Source: Durusdinium trenchii (Eukaryota; Sar; Dinophyceae; Suessiales; Symbiodiniaceae). Taken from it: a stretch of 64,000 bases of DNA. The notes below the pieces were generated by a model that searched no databases, had not been told where the DNA came from, and saw only the letters and a list, made by a program, of their open reading frames with translations. The number at the start of each line of letters is the position of its first letter. The first letter of the stretch is position 1. Positions 54,107 through 62,985 of this stretch are shown here, piece after piece. The stretch is from NCBI GenBank assembly GCA_963970005.1, contig CAXAMN010003891.1, forward strand, positions 984,576-1,048,575. The letters are read 5' to 3'. Made by a program: the position numbers and the translations under genes.

Positions 54107-55327
54107 ATGGCCTCCGGAGGAGTCTGGAACACCCAGCGTTCCTTTCTGGCTCAGCTGAGGGACGGCAGCCTGGAGGCCTGGGGACACCCAGATTATGGTG
54201 CCCCGATCCCAGCCGACATCATAGCCTCCGGGCAGAAACACGGCCTGAAACGGGCTTGGTCTACGTGGCAAGGTGGCTTTTTAGTGGAGCTGCAGAACGG
54301 GGAGTTTCACGCCTGGGGAAACAAGGAAAAAGGTGCCGACATCGACGCCGTGAAGGCCACGCTGGAACGCGAGGGCGTCGTGCAGATTTGGAGCACCGGA
54401 CAAGCTTTCCTGGCAGAGTTGACGAGCGGCAAGGTGCTCACATGGGGCAGGGCAGATTACGGCGGCGACGTCGCCACCTCGGTGCGGGAGGCCCTAGAAG
54501 CCGAAGGGATCCAGCGCGCCTGGTCCACACGCGGTGCCTTCATCGTGGAACTGAAGAGTGGCCGAGTGGTCGCCTGGGGCGATTCCGACTACGGATCCCA
54601 AATCCCCTCCGACGCCCAAGCAGCGATGCGAACCAAAGGCCTCCGCGACATTTGGACGACGCGCGGTGGCGCCGTCGTGGCGCAGCTGAACACCGGAGAA
54701 GTGATCTCGTGGGGAGACACCCGCTGTGGCGCCGACCTCGGCGGCGTGAAAGATCGGCTGGAAGCCGCGGGAGTTCGACGCATGTGGAGCACTCTTGAAG
54801 CCTTTTTGGCGCAGCTGAAGACGGGCGAAATCCTGTGCTGGGGCGCCAAAAATTATGGCGGTGCGCTCCCCGCGGGGACGAAAGAAGCGCTGGACGCCCA
54901 CGGAGTCGCCCGCGCATGGAGCACCAACCGTGCATTCCTGGCGGAGCTGACGAACGGCTCCGTGGTGGCCTGGGGAGTCGAATTCTTCGGTGCCACGATC
55001 CCAGACGACTTGCACGGCTCCTTGGAACGCGAGGGGATCCGCGAGGCCTTCGGCATGGGCGCCGCCTTCCTGGTCGTTTTGAAGAGCGGCCGCTGCGTCG
55101 CGTGGGGCCATGACGACTACGGTGCAGACCTGAGTTCCGTCAAGGACAAGTTGGAGACGGTGGGCCTGGCGCTTTCAGCGCCTGCAGCTCCGGCCGCCGT
55201 GCACAGTGGAGATGGAAGCTCAGCTCCTGCGGCTCCTGCACCAAGCGGATGTCCGGCCTTTTGCCGAAGCGTCGATCTGTCGCCGGTGGTGGTGAAGCTC
55301 ACGGAGAAGGTCTCCAACTCCAGCTGG
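54107..55327 (+). CDS. RCC1-like repeat protein, long 5' exon
   Basis: ATG at 54107 opens about 400 residues made of eight tandem repeats of 43-47 residues with the pattern W-[ST]T-x-x-[AG]F-[LI]-x-x-L-x-[ST]G-x-[VI]-x-[AST]WG-x-x-x-YG-[AG]-x-I-P...L-x-x-x-G-[IVL]-x-[RD]. This is the RCC1/HERC-like blade, so a beta-propeller that probably binds other proteins. A low-complexity Ala/Pro linker follows, then CPAFCRSVDLSPVVVKLTEK. The frame runs on to a stop at 55418, but GCTGG|GTGAGC at 55327 is a good GT donor and the residues after it are unnatural, so the protein likely continues in another exon. GC-rich and unusually long for an exon in this window. Confidence 0.7.
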
Positions 55328-56033
55328 GTGAGCAGGGCTATGGTGAAGGTGGATGATCAGGAGGCAAGGGGTCGGTCAGAGTGGGATGAAGATTATTACT
55401 ATGCATGCAATAAGATGTGATTAATGCTAAAACTTATCTCTCCCTATAATCCAACTGGTGGCGTCAGTGGGTGGTTGCACTTACTTGGGCCTGGAGAAGA
55501 CTTTGGTTTCAGGGGATTGGACCCAGATGTTATGGTACGATCCTTCAAAGATTGAGGAAAATAGCAACCAGAAGAAGACGTCTATAGAGAAAACAATTCG
55601 AAATAAAACAATGTGGCACTTCTAGATGTGTTGGTCTTGTTTGCCTGGGCGTGCGAGACCGCACAAGGCCGCAAGGACGTGCAGCTGTAGAACATTTGGC
55701 TTGAAAACAAGATAAACAAGTTCACACATTATAGGACAACACGTGTCACAATATGGAGACTTGTACTTTTGGTGACGCACGCTTGATTGTATATGTTTCT
55801 ATGTTGCTTGGGTCCTGGGTGGTGAATCACATGATATCACATGTTTGTAGGTTTACAACATTCCGAGCAAGCCATTAATATCATCTCAGATCATCATAGA
55901 TCATCGTCTATATATATATATATATGTACTTGAACTGGGCATTCTCTCAATTATATAGCTCCGAGAGCCCAGTTGTACGTGACGAATCGAAGCACCTGTT
56001 TACACTGATGATTGGAGCTTTGGCCCTTCTGAG
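55328..56033. other. Probable intron or spacer
   Basis: AT-richer sequence with an AT dinucleotide run (55908-55926) and no convincing frame. Confidence 0.4.
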
Positions 56034-56135
56034 GTGCCGGCTGTGGTCAAGGCCATGCGGCTACCGCAGGCTGAGAAGGAGAAGAAGAACAGGCAATTGC
56101 TACGCCTGAAGGACGCACAAGAGTTGCCCAGCTTT
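56034..56135 (+). CDS. Candidate exon, Lys-rich helix
   Basis: After CCCTTCTGAG, reads VPAVVKAMRLPQAEKEKKNR then QLLRLKDAQELPS. Helical and highly charged. It could be a later exon of the RCC1-like gene. The donor is not clear. Confidence 0.3.
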
Positions 56136-56680
56136 CAGTTCAGACTTCACTGTCCCATTTTCTGTGCTTCAGCATGCCATAGCTTGCAGTATACCATCAG
56201 TACCAAGAAATATTGATAAAGACATTAAAGACTGTCATCCTTTCTGTAGCAAATGATTTCCTTCTTTGGAATATGGCCCCGGGCCCCGGGTAAAGATATT
56301 CTTAAATCGATCCTGTCTAGTCTTGTCTCTAGTGAACCTACACCCCAAACTAGCAGCAACAACAACAGGTTCTTGCAATCATGGTTGATCCTGCCTGAAC
56401 CTTCTTCCGTTAGCCCTTCTCGGGGCAATGCACCTCATCAAGCAAAGCAAGAAATTGACACCCACAGATTTGCTGCTATGATTTGCTCTTGAGAGAGGGA
56501 GAGAGAGCCTCAATGTCGCTGCCTTTTTACACCAGTTCATCAACCTTCATATGGTTTAGCCGTTTATAGGCGACGGTTGTATAAGATGACTATGTGAAAA
56601 CCAGGGTGTATCGTTCACACAAGTTTGAGTGTTGGCCAAGCCTGGGGGGGCAAACAAGTCCATATTCAATATTCATTGTA
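56136..56680. other. No gene recognised
   Basis: About 540 bases between the last exon candidate and the element at 56681. Only short frames and a GGGCCCCGGG palindrome near 56279. Confidence 0.4.
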
Positions 56681-56752
56681 TACCCTAGGGCTCTGGGGAG
56701 GGTTTAGAGGGTCCAAATCCCTTCTGAGGAGGTACTTGGAGCCCTAGGGATT
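56681..56752. repeat. CCCTAGGG-family element copy, next to the retroelement
   Basis: TACCCTAGGGCTC and GAGCCCTAGGGA form the arms; the centre has GGGAGGGTTTAGAGGGTCC and CTTCTGAGGAGGTACTTG. It ends about 100 bases before the first Gag codon. It may be unrelated to the retroelement or be part of its left border. Confidence 0.8.
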
Positions 56753-56851
56753 GGATGTTCGCGGAACGTTTTTCTCGAAGCCGTTCGTGAGCTGTTTTTG
56801 ACGTGTTCTTGCCGGATTTTGATCTCAAGGTGGGGCTCAGGGGGGCGCGGC

Positions 56852-57301
56852 ATGCCGAGCTGCGCCACTTGCTCCAGGTCCTTCTTCATCGAGGAAGGAG
56901 GAGTTTGCAGAGGTTGCGTGCTGCTGCGAAAACTTGGCCAGGAATTGAGATTTCAGCCAAGGTCCAAGTTAGAGGCACGAGTGGCCATATCCTGGTTGGA
57001 ATCGGCTTTGCGGGGGCTAGAAGTGCTTCGCGACTCCTCGCACTTCGTGGACGAAGGCACCAACGAGCAACTTGGCCTGAAAACCTGTCCGGTGCCGCCT
57101 AGCGTTAGTGCCCCTGGTTCCAGAGAGGTTTCAAGCCGAGCAGAATCGCGAGCAAGTGGCGAGAGGAGGAGAGCTGAGAGGCCAGAGACTCCGGCAGAGG
57201 AGGAGAGAGAAGGCGAGGTTGCAGAAAGGCCGCGCCGTGAGAGAAGGAGAGAGCCTGAGGATAGGTCAGAGAGGGATGGCAAACGCCGCAGGAGAAGGTA
57301 G
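56852..57301 (+). CDS. Gag-like N-terminal part with a zinc ribbon
   Basis: ATG at 56852 opens MPSCATCSRSFFIEEGGVCR GC: Cys4, Cys7, Cys19 and Cys22 form a CxxC-x11-CxxC zinc-ribbon pattern. A helical part follows (EARVAISWLESALRGLEVLR), then a disordered Arg/Glu tail. The frame ends at AGG-TAG (57299), while a +1 frame continues the natural sequence (57276 ORF). The upstream Met at 56798 is in frame, but CATGCCG at 56852 gives a more natural N-terminus. Likely binds nucleic acid in the element's particle. Confidence 0.6.
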   Translation: MPSCATCSRSFFIEEGGVCRGCVLLRKLGQELRFQPRSKLEARVAISWLESALRGLEVLRDSSHFVDEGTNEQLGLKTCPVPPSVSAPGSREVSSRAESRASGERRRAERPETPAEEEREGEVAERPRRERRREPEDRSERDGKRRRRR

Positions 57302-59159
57302 GCAGGCAGACGAGTCGGTTGGGGTCTTCGAGATTGAGGATAAGGAGAGATGGCTCATGATGGGTGTCTTCGCAGGTCGTGTCATCATCTTCCCCATGGA
57401 GCTCGGTCAGAAGGTCGTCTCATGCCCCTTTTTCGTAAAAGGTCATGCTGTGCTCCCCGACGGAAGCCTGTCAGTGGAGGTGGTGTCCCTTGGAACTTCG
57501 AACAGCAAGGAGTCGAGGACTTTAACAAGCATGAACAAGCTCCTCAACAAGGCCCACATTTGCCAGGACGACCCTTGCAGCGTAGGCGGGAGTTACATCA
57601 GCCACATCAAGAAGTTAGAGGTAGTTCATGGACCCGACCTCGAACAAAGCTCCCTTGGCTCTTCAGGTTTCAAAAGGTGGGCCAACCTATGTCAAGAAGT
57701 TCTAGGGGTGAACGTCAACGAAACCCGTGCGCCCGAGGATCCATGGAAGGACGATGCTATGGGAGCTCGACCCGGTGCACTGCGACGTGGAGGAGAGAGA
57801 TCAGGAGCCGACTCCGAGAGACATGCCATCTTCGTGAACGACGACCCAGAGGACGACGAGGTGGTCAGAGGCCGCGAGAAGGTGAAGAAGGTGAGGAGCG
57901 GTGCAGAGGCTACAGAGCCAGAGGAGGCGAGCAGAGGACGAGGAAGAGTGACAGAGGCTTTGAGCGACCTCAGACAAAAGCTCAAAGAGAGCATGCGCAC
58001 CCCTGGCAGGCCAGAGCCTGCTGGAGGTGGATCAGCCGATCCCAAGAAGGCCGCTGCTTCATCACTTGCAGTGGCACCCAAGAAGACCGATGGGCCCAAG
58101 AATTTGACCTTTGGCGTGGAGAAACCTGCCTCCGAGATTCAGGAGCTGCTGAAGAGTGGATTGGAGGAGCCAAGAGAAGGTACTTCGAGCTCCAAGAGGA
58201 ATCGTTCCCCGAGCGAGGCCCTGATCGCAGCGGCCAGCCATGCTGCCACAGGGAGGACAGGAGGGGAAGAGAAGAAAAAGAAAAAGAAACGGAAGAGAAG
58301 CGACAATCGAGTTCTTCAGGTGTTGAAGAATGCCCTGCGACCCAGGCGGGGAAAGAAGGAAAAGAAGAAGAAAAGGAAAAAGAAGGAGAAGAGCGAGGGA
58401 GATCCCTCAGACGACGATGGGAGCCCGGACGATTCGTCGGACGACGAAGAGGAGGAAGAGGAGAGCAGCAGCTACTCATCAGAGGAAGAGAGCAGCGAAG
58501 ACCGGAAGGCGAGGAGGCTGCAGGCACCACTCAAGAGGAGGAGTCAGAAGAAGAGAGGAAGTGTCATCCACCTCCTCCTCGAACAGATAGCCGAGCAGTT
58601 GCAGGACTTGTCAACCCCGCAAGAAGACTTGCTAACCAGCGGGCCGAAGGTAGGGACCTACTGGCAGATAAGCCTCAAGCACAGGTACAATGCCGGACAT
58701 CCAGCCCTCCGCGAGTTGTTCCTGTTGGCCACGGTGATCGACAGGGTCCGCAGTGGCCAACTCCTCGAAGCCCTGGATGCTTTGGCCGGTCGTTTCATTG
58801 CGGTCGAAGCGGCGACTCACGACGGTTGGAACGTGGCGAAACATCTGGAGGTTGCCGTGCCGGCGGAGCAGGCCATCGCACCAGCCGAGCTTCAACTAGC
58901 CGCCCGGAGACACAACAGCATGGTCCTGAAGGCGCAGGGCTACGAAGGAAAAGGAAAATGGAGGTATGCTTCCGGAGGCAGAGGCTGGAGTGCGACAGGG
59001 TCAAGCAAGGACGAAGGCAAAGGCTGGTGGCGATCCAAGGGAGGAAAGGACGGCAGAGACAACAAAGGCAAAGGAGGGAAGTGGAAAGGAGGCAAAGATG
59101 CAGGACGAGGCAAGGGCAAGAGCAAGGGCGAGGCGGAGGGCGACAAGACCGAGGAGTGA
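57276..59159 (+). CDS. Gag-like protein, main part
   Basis: The frame continues the zinc-ribbon part after a +1 shift. From the in-frame ATG at 57276 it reads MANAAGEGRQADESVGVFEI. Parts in order: a beta-rich domain (WLMMGVFAGRVIIFPMELGQ, CPFFVKGHAVLPDG); a long disordered charged region with Lys runs (KKKKKKRKR) and Ser/Asp/Glu runs; a helical capsid-like domain (GSVIHLLLEQIAEQLQDLST, NAGHPALRELFLLATVIDRV, QLLEALDALAGRFIAVEAAT); and a Gly/Lys-rich tail (GKGGKWKGGKDAGRGKGKSK) likely to bind RNA. Ends at TGA 59157; pol begins 15 bases on in another frame. The equally long frame +2 over the same bases is a shadow as far as 59160. Confidence 0.65.
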   Translation: MANAAGEGRQADESVGVFEIEDKERWLMMGVFAGRVIIFPMELGQKVVSCPFFVKGHAVLPDGSLSVEVVSLGTSNSKESRTLTSMNKLLNKAHICQDDPCSVGGSYISHIKKLEVVHGPDLEQSSLGSSGFKRWANLCQEVLGVNVNETRAPEDPWKDDAMGARPGALRRGGERSGADSERHAIFVNDDPEDDEVVRGREKVKKVRSGAEATEPEEASRGRGRVTEALSDLRQKLKESMRTPGRPEPAGGGSADPKKAAASSLAVAPKKTDGPKNLTFGVEKPASEIQELLKSGLEEPREGTSSSKRNRSPSEALIAAASHAATGRTGGEEKKKKKKRKRSDNRVLQVLKNALRPRRGKKEKKKKRKKKEKSEGDPSDDDGSPDDSSDDEEEEEESSSYSSEEESSEDRKARRLQAPLKRRSQKKRGSVIHLLLEQIAEQLQDLSTPQEDLLTSGPKVGTYWQISLKHRYNAGHPALRELFLLATVIDRVRSGQLLEALDALAGRFIAVEAATHDGWNVAKHLEVAVPAEQAIAPAELQLAARRHNSMVLKAQGYEGKGKWRYASGGRGWSATGSSKDEGKGWWRSKGGKDGRDNKGKGGKWKGGKDAGRGKGKSKGEAEGDKTEE

Positions 59160-59173
59160 GGAGTGAGGAGTGC

Positions 59174-59855
59174 ATGAGAGGAATTCAGATGAGGGAGACA
59201 ATGGACTCCACTATGCCGGGCCAGACTTTGACTGACGTTCAGCCATCCAATGACAGTACAGAGGCTGAGGTTGGAAACGAGACGAGGTTCATGGCAATGA
59301 CAGTTAATTTGCTTGAGGTTCCAGCTCGTGAGGAGCAGTCAGCAATGCATGTGAGAAGGGAGAAGATGAGTGAGGACGCGCCAGAGGAGGTTGCAGGAGA
59401 GAGGATGAGTGAGGCAGGCAATGCTTTGAGAGAGGCAGTGCAGAGCGAGAGGTTGGCAGAAGGAGCTGAGAAGAAGCGCCCAGAGGCTGAGGAGCATCGG
59501 CAGCTGCTGGAAGGAGGCCTAAGAGGCGAGAAGGTGGCAGAGATGCTGTGCAGGCGCTGTGACCTGAGGAACCTTGGGCTTGCGCTGAGCTGGATGATCT
59601 TCGAAGGAGGACGGAGCCAACTTGGCCGCTCGTGGTTGTGGGGAAAAGTTGCGGCCATGAATGAGCAGGTGTGTTGCGGGCAGCTACTAGGCAATCGGAG
59701 CCTCTTTCCTTTTCCCCACGTTTGGCGACGCCTTGAACGGAAATTGAAAGGAACCCTGATTGAGGACATTTTCATGGACAGTTTTTGGACCAGTGATGAT
59801 TTTGTCGATGGTTGGGTTTTGGCCTCCGTGAAGTTCTGTCAACACCTGCATGGGG
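59174..59855 (+). CDS. Pol N-terminal part (before the frame change)
   Basis: ATG at 59174 starts MRGIQMRETMDSTMPGQTLT, a Glu/Arg-rich stretch, then folded-looking sequence: LCRRCDLRNLGLALSWMIFE, LGNRSLFPFPHVWRRLERKL, MDSFWTSDDFVDGWVLASVK, FCQHLHGG. At the G7 run (59851-59857) the sequence carries on naturally only in the +1 frame (MGGSLGFG then FHWAAIRSIDRRVREMI). No known domain is assigned; it lies where DIRS pol proteins have an N-terminal linker. Confidence 0.55.
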
Positions 59856-62036
59856 GGGAGCTTGGGGTTTGGTGTAGGATCCGCCCGCAAGTTCCATTGG
59901 GCGGCAATTCGCAGCATTGATAGGAGGGTTAGAGAGATGATTGATGAGTGGAAACCGGGCCTGGTATGGGGCCCTGAACAGATTAAAGAAGACCTTTCCA
60001 AGCGAGACATAGGCTATGCCGGAGAGGAGGTTGGTAAAGTCGAAAAGCTGAGTAGGGCTCAAATACTCCCTTCCTTGCCTCCCCCAGGAAGGGGCGGTTC
60101 CGTTCGATTGATTGATTGGGTTGGTCCTAGCACGCGGAGACTGCTTGAGAATCCCAGTCTTTGCGAGATTGAAGATTGTGGTCAACAGGTCCCCAGGCTG
60201 ACTGGCCGAGTGCACATACAGGAGGGAGAGAAACTGGAGGTGGCAAGGCTTTTGGTTGAGCGAGGTATTTGCAAGTGGTACCCCGAGAAGGAGGTTTTCC
60301 GGTTCCGTGGCACCTCTGTTAAGAACGGCATGTTTGGAGTGGTGAAACCAGGTAAGGTCATTGAAGGTCGAGAGACCTTGAGGGTGATCATGAATCTCAT
60401 CCCAAGCAACAGTATTCACAGCATCATTCCCGGAGCGGTTCATCGCTTGCCCACCATCACTCAGTGGACTTCTATTTTCCTTGGACCAGGCGAGCGTGTT
60501 GAGGTGAGTCAGGCAGACATCACGTCAGCCTTTTACTTGTTCGAGTTGCCTATTGCATGGCACCGTAGGCTGGCCTTCAACATCGACGCTATAGGTAGTG
60601 AGTTAGGCCCTGGCTATGACCCCGAAATCAAGTACAGCCTCTGTGCATGTGTCTTACCTATGGGCTGGAACTCTGCTGTAGGGGTAATGGAAGAGGCAGC
60701 TGAGAACTTGCTTAAGGACATTGGGCTACAGACTGTTCAATCAATTAACAGGGTTCAGTTGCTCCCTGCTGGTTTCGTGGAGAAAATGAAGGCTGTGGAA
60801 GTCCAATCAACCCCCTTTTGGCATATTTACCTCGACAACTATGCCTCGGGCCAGAGAGTGCAGGGTAAGCTTGAGGAGACCTTGGGTGGCGAGCTTCACA
60901 ACTTGGCAGAGACGGGGAGAGGCATCCTGACTGCCCCTCAGAAAAGCGTTCACAGGGCCCTTGTGACGACCGAACTGGGAGCCTATGTTCAGGGTGAGAG
61001 AGGATGGATTGGAGCAAGTCCAGAGAGGCTGGAAAAGACCATCAAGCTTAGTCTGTGGCTCGCGACCCGAGGCAACATGAGGAGAAAGACTTTGCAGATT
61101 GCAGCTGGACGTTGGATGCATGTCCTTCAGTTTAGACGGCCTGCAATGAGCCACTTCTCAGGAATTTGGGAGTTCCTCCAGGCCATGCAGAAGAAGAAGG
61201 AGTGGAAGGCCAGGTGGGAGCTGCTTTGCATGTCGTTTGGGGCGATGCTGGTACATAGTGACCTCAAAGCCCCTCCTTCCGCAAGGGTTACAGCCAGCGA
61301 TGCTTCCAGTTTGGCCGGTGCTGTGGGAGTTTCCGAAGAGGTGACACCGCTGGGAAAGGATTTCCTTTTCGTTGACATGAATCCCAGCGCTCAAGGGATG
61401 ACCATCCCAATTTTGGTGATCTCGCTCTTTGATGGGATAGGTGGAGCAATGAGGAGCTATAATGTTGCAGGTGCCAGACCCGCTAAGTATGTCTCCATAG
61501 AGATCCACTCTCCTGCTAAGCGCGTCGTGAGCCGACGATGGCCTGAAGCGATTCAGTTCGACGATGTCAATGCGGTCGATGCGACCCTCATCAGGGAGTG
61601 GATTGGACAGGCTGGACCCATCAGAGGCATTCACCTCTGGGGAGGATTCCCTTGCAAAGACCTCAGCGCTGCAAAGGCTGGACGTAGGAACCTAGAAGGT
61701 GATCACAGCTCACTTTTCTACCAGTTGAAAAGAATCTGGAAGGAGGTGCATTCGATCTCACCGGAGCTGGAGACAACCCTGTTTGCTGAAAATGTGTGTT
61801 CGATGGATGTCAGCGCGAGGGACACGATCACGGCCGAACTCGGTTTCGCCCCTTACAGAGTTGATAGTGACCATGTTGTTTGTCTTAGTCGGCCACGTTT
61901 CGTTTGGACAAACTTGACGGTTCGAGAAGATGAACATGTTTGGACAGAGTGGAAGAACGGGTTCTGGCAGGTTTATTTTAGCTGTGAGCGCTTGCAGGGT
62001 TTGGCATGGACTGACCCAGGTTGGACCCCCCTTTGA
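59850..62036 (+). CDS. Pol: reverse transcriptase, RNase H start, and most of a cytosine-5 methyltransferase
   Basis: Reverse transcriptase: motif A VSQADITSAFYLFELP (about 60505), motif B LPMGWNSAVGVMEEA (about 60655), motif C HIYLDNY (about 60822) with Asn where YxDD has its second Asp. A connection region follows (LGAYVQGERGWIGASPERLE), then the RNase H first strand ARVTASDASSLAGAVGV (Asp about 61297). Next comes a cytosine-5 methyltransferase: motif I SLFDGIGGAMRSY, motif II VSIEIHSPAKRVV, catalytic motif IV GGFPCKDLSAAK, motif VI AENVCSMD, motif VIII SRPRFVWTN. All key residues of these motifs are present. The frame closes at TGA 62034 just after a C6 run, and the methyltransferase continues in the +1 frame. 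Makes element cDNA and could methylate it. Confidence 0.85.
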   Translation: MGGSLGFGVGSARKFHWAAIRSIDRRVREMIDEWKPGLVWGPEQIKEDLSKRDIGYAGEEVGKVEKLSRAQILPSLPPPGRGGSVRLIDWVGPSTRRLLENPSLCEIEDCGQQVPRLTGRVHIQEGEKLEVARLLVERGICKWYPEKEVFRFRGTSVKNGMFGVVKPGKVIEGRETLRVIMNLIPSNSIHSIIPGAVHRLPTITQWTSIFLGPGERVEVSQADITSAFYLFELPIAWHRRLAFNIDAIGSELGPGYDPEIKYSLCACVLPMGWNSAVGVMEEAAENLLKDIGLQTVQSINRVQLLPAGFVEKMKAVEVQSTPFWHIYLDNYASGQRVQGKLEETLGGELHNLAETGRGILTAPQKSVHRALVTTELGAYVQGERGWIGASPERLEKTIKLSLWLATRGNMRRKTLQIAAGRWMHVLQFRRPAMSHFSGIWEFLQAMQKKKEWKARWELLCMSFGAMLVHSDLKAPPSARVTASDASSLAGAVGVSEEVTPLGKDFLFVDMNPSAQGMTIPILVISLFDGIGGAMRSYNVAGARPAKYVSIEIHSPAKRVVSRRWPEAIQFDDVNAVDATLIREWIGQAGPIRGIHLWGGFPCKDLSAAKAGRRNLEGDHSSLFYQLKRIWKEVHSISPELETTLFAENVCSMDVSARDTITAELGFAPYRVDSDHVVCLSRPRFVWTNLTVREDEHVWTEWKNGFWQVYFSCERLQGLAWTDPGWTPL

Positions 62037-62985
62037 TGAGACGGCGGTTTTTCCAACGTGTATGCGTGCAATTGCAAGGTGGCAACCCCCTCCTAGGCCT
62101 GTCGGGTATGCACGGTGCTTAGCCCATGAGCTGAGTAGGTGGCGACAAGATGCGTTCCGCTTCCCACCATATCAATATAAAGACTGCTATATGATGGTTG
62201 AGGAGAGTTCCGGCAAAACTCGATACATCAGTGTTGAAGAGAGAGAGCGATTAATGGGCTACGGAACGGGGCACACAGAGTTTGCTTGGAATGCCTCGGC
62301 GATCAAGGGTAGCCCAAGAGGTTATACTGATGAAAGGCTGAGCTTGCTAGGAGACGCCTTCCCCGTGAACACCTTTTGGTTGTTTGCTGCTAGCTCCATT
62401 GAAGCTTGGATTGATAGAAGAAAGCCCGAACAATATTTACAGAGGCTAGGACTGTTCCCAGGTTCGTGCTCGCACGTGGATCGGGTATCACCCTTCGGCA
62501 CACAGTTTCCCTTCGGCAGCACTGAGAAGGACCTTGAGGGTGTCGAAGAGGCTGAAGAACTTCTTGTACGACAGTTGGCTCGAAGGGTAGCCCACAATGG
62601 ATCAGATATCAGGGTAAGTTTAAGTGTGCCCACCAATCCTCGTTTGTTCTCCCGGCAAAGCATCCCTGCAAACTTCTGGAAATGGACTATTTGTTGGAAG
62701 AAACATTGGGAGGTAAAAGAGCACATTAACGCCTTGGAAATGCGTTCCATACTACTTTCCTTGCAGTGGAGACTTCAGCACCAAGATGGCACAAACCTAC
62801 GAGTCCTGCATTTGACCGATTCATCGGTCTGCCTATCCATATTAGCTAAGGGCCGGACGTCTAGTAAAGCACTTTCTTACATTGTCAGGAAAATCAATAG
62901 CCTCGCCTTGATGTGCAATATTTATATGTTGGGTATCCACGTGGATAGCATCCACAATCCAACTGATGCTGCATCGAGACAATGA
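62020..62985 (+). CDS. Pol: methyltransferase C-terminus and the rest of RNase H
   Basis: Continues after the C6 run with GPPFDETAVFPTCMRAIARW. Motif IX-like RYISVEERERLMGYGTGHTE and motif X-like SLLGDAFPVNTFWLFAAS finish the methyltransferase fold. After a linker (about 62420-62660) the RNase H resumes: NFWKWTICWKKHWEVKEHIN, ALEMRSILL (second acidic residue), LHLTDSSVCLSILAKGRTSS (third), IHNPTDAASRQ (fourth). Ends at TGA 62983. The methyltransferase is thus inserted between the first and second catalytic residues of RNase H. Confidence 0.8.
   Translation, partial: VGPPFDETAVFPTCMRAIARWQPPPRPVGYARCLAHELSRWRQDAFRFPPYQYKDCYMMVEESSGKTRYISVEERERLMGYGTGHTEFAWNASAIKGSPRGYTDERLSLLGDAFPVNTFWLFAASSIEAWIDRRKPEQYLQRLGLFPGSCSHVDRVSPFGTQFPFGSTEKDLEGVEEAEELLVRQLARRVAHNGSDIRVSLSVPTNPRLFSRQSIPANFWKWTICWKKHWEVKEHINALEMRSILLSLQWRLQHQDGTNLRVLHLTDSSVCLSILAKGRTSSKALSYIVRKINSLALMCNIYMLGIHVDSIHNPTDAASRQ

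Noticed and set aside
57350-59159. Very long Arg/Gly-rich frame over the Gag region
   Set aside because: A shadow of the Gag frame caused by purine-rich sequence; only its part after about 59174 reads as protein (pol N-terminus).
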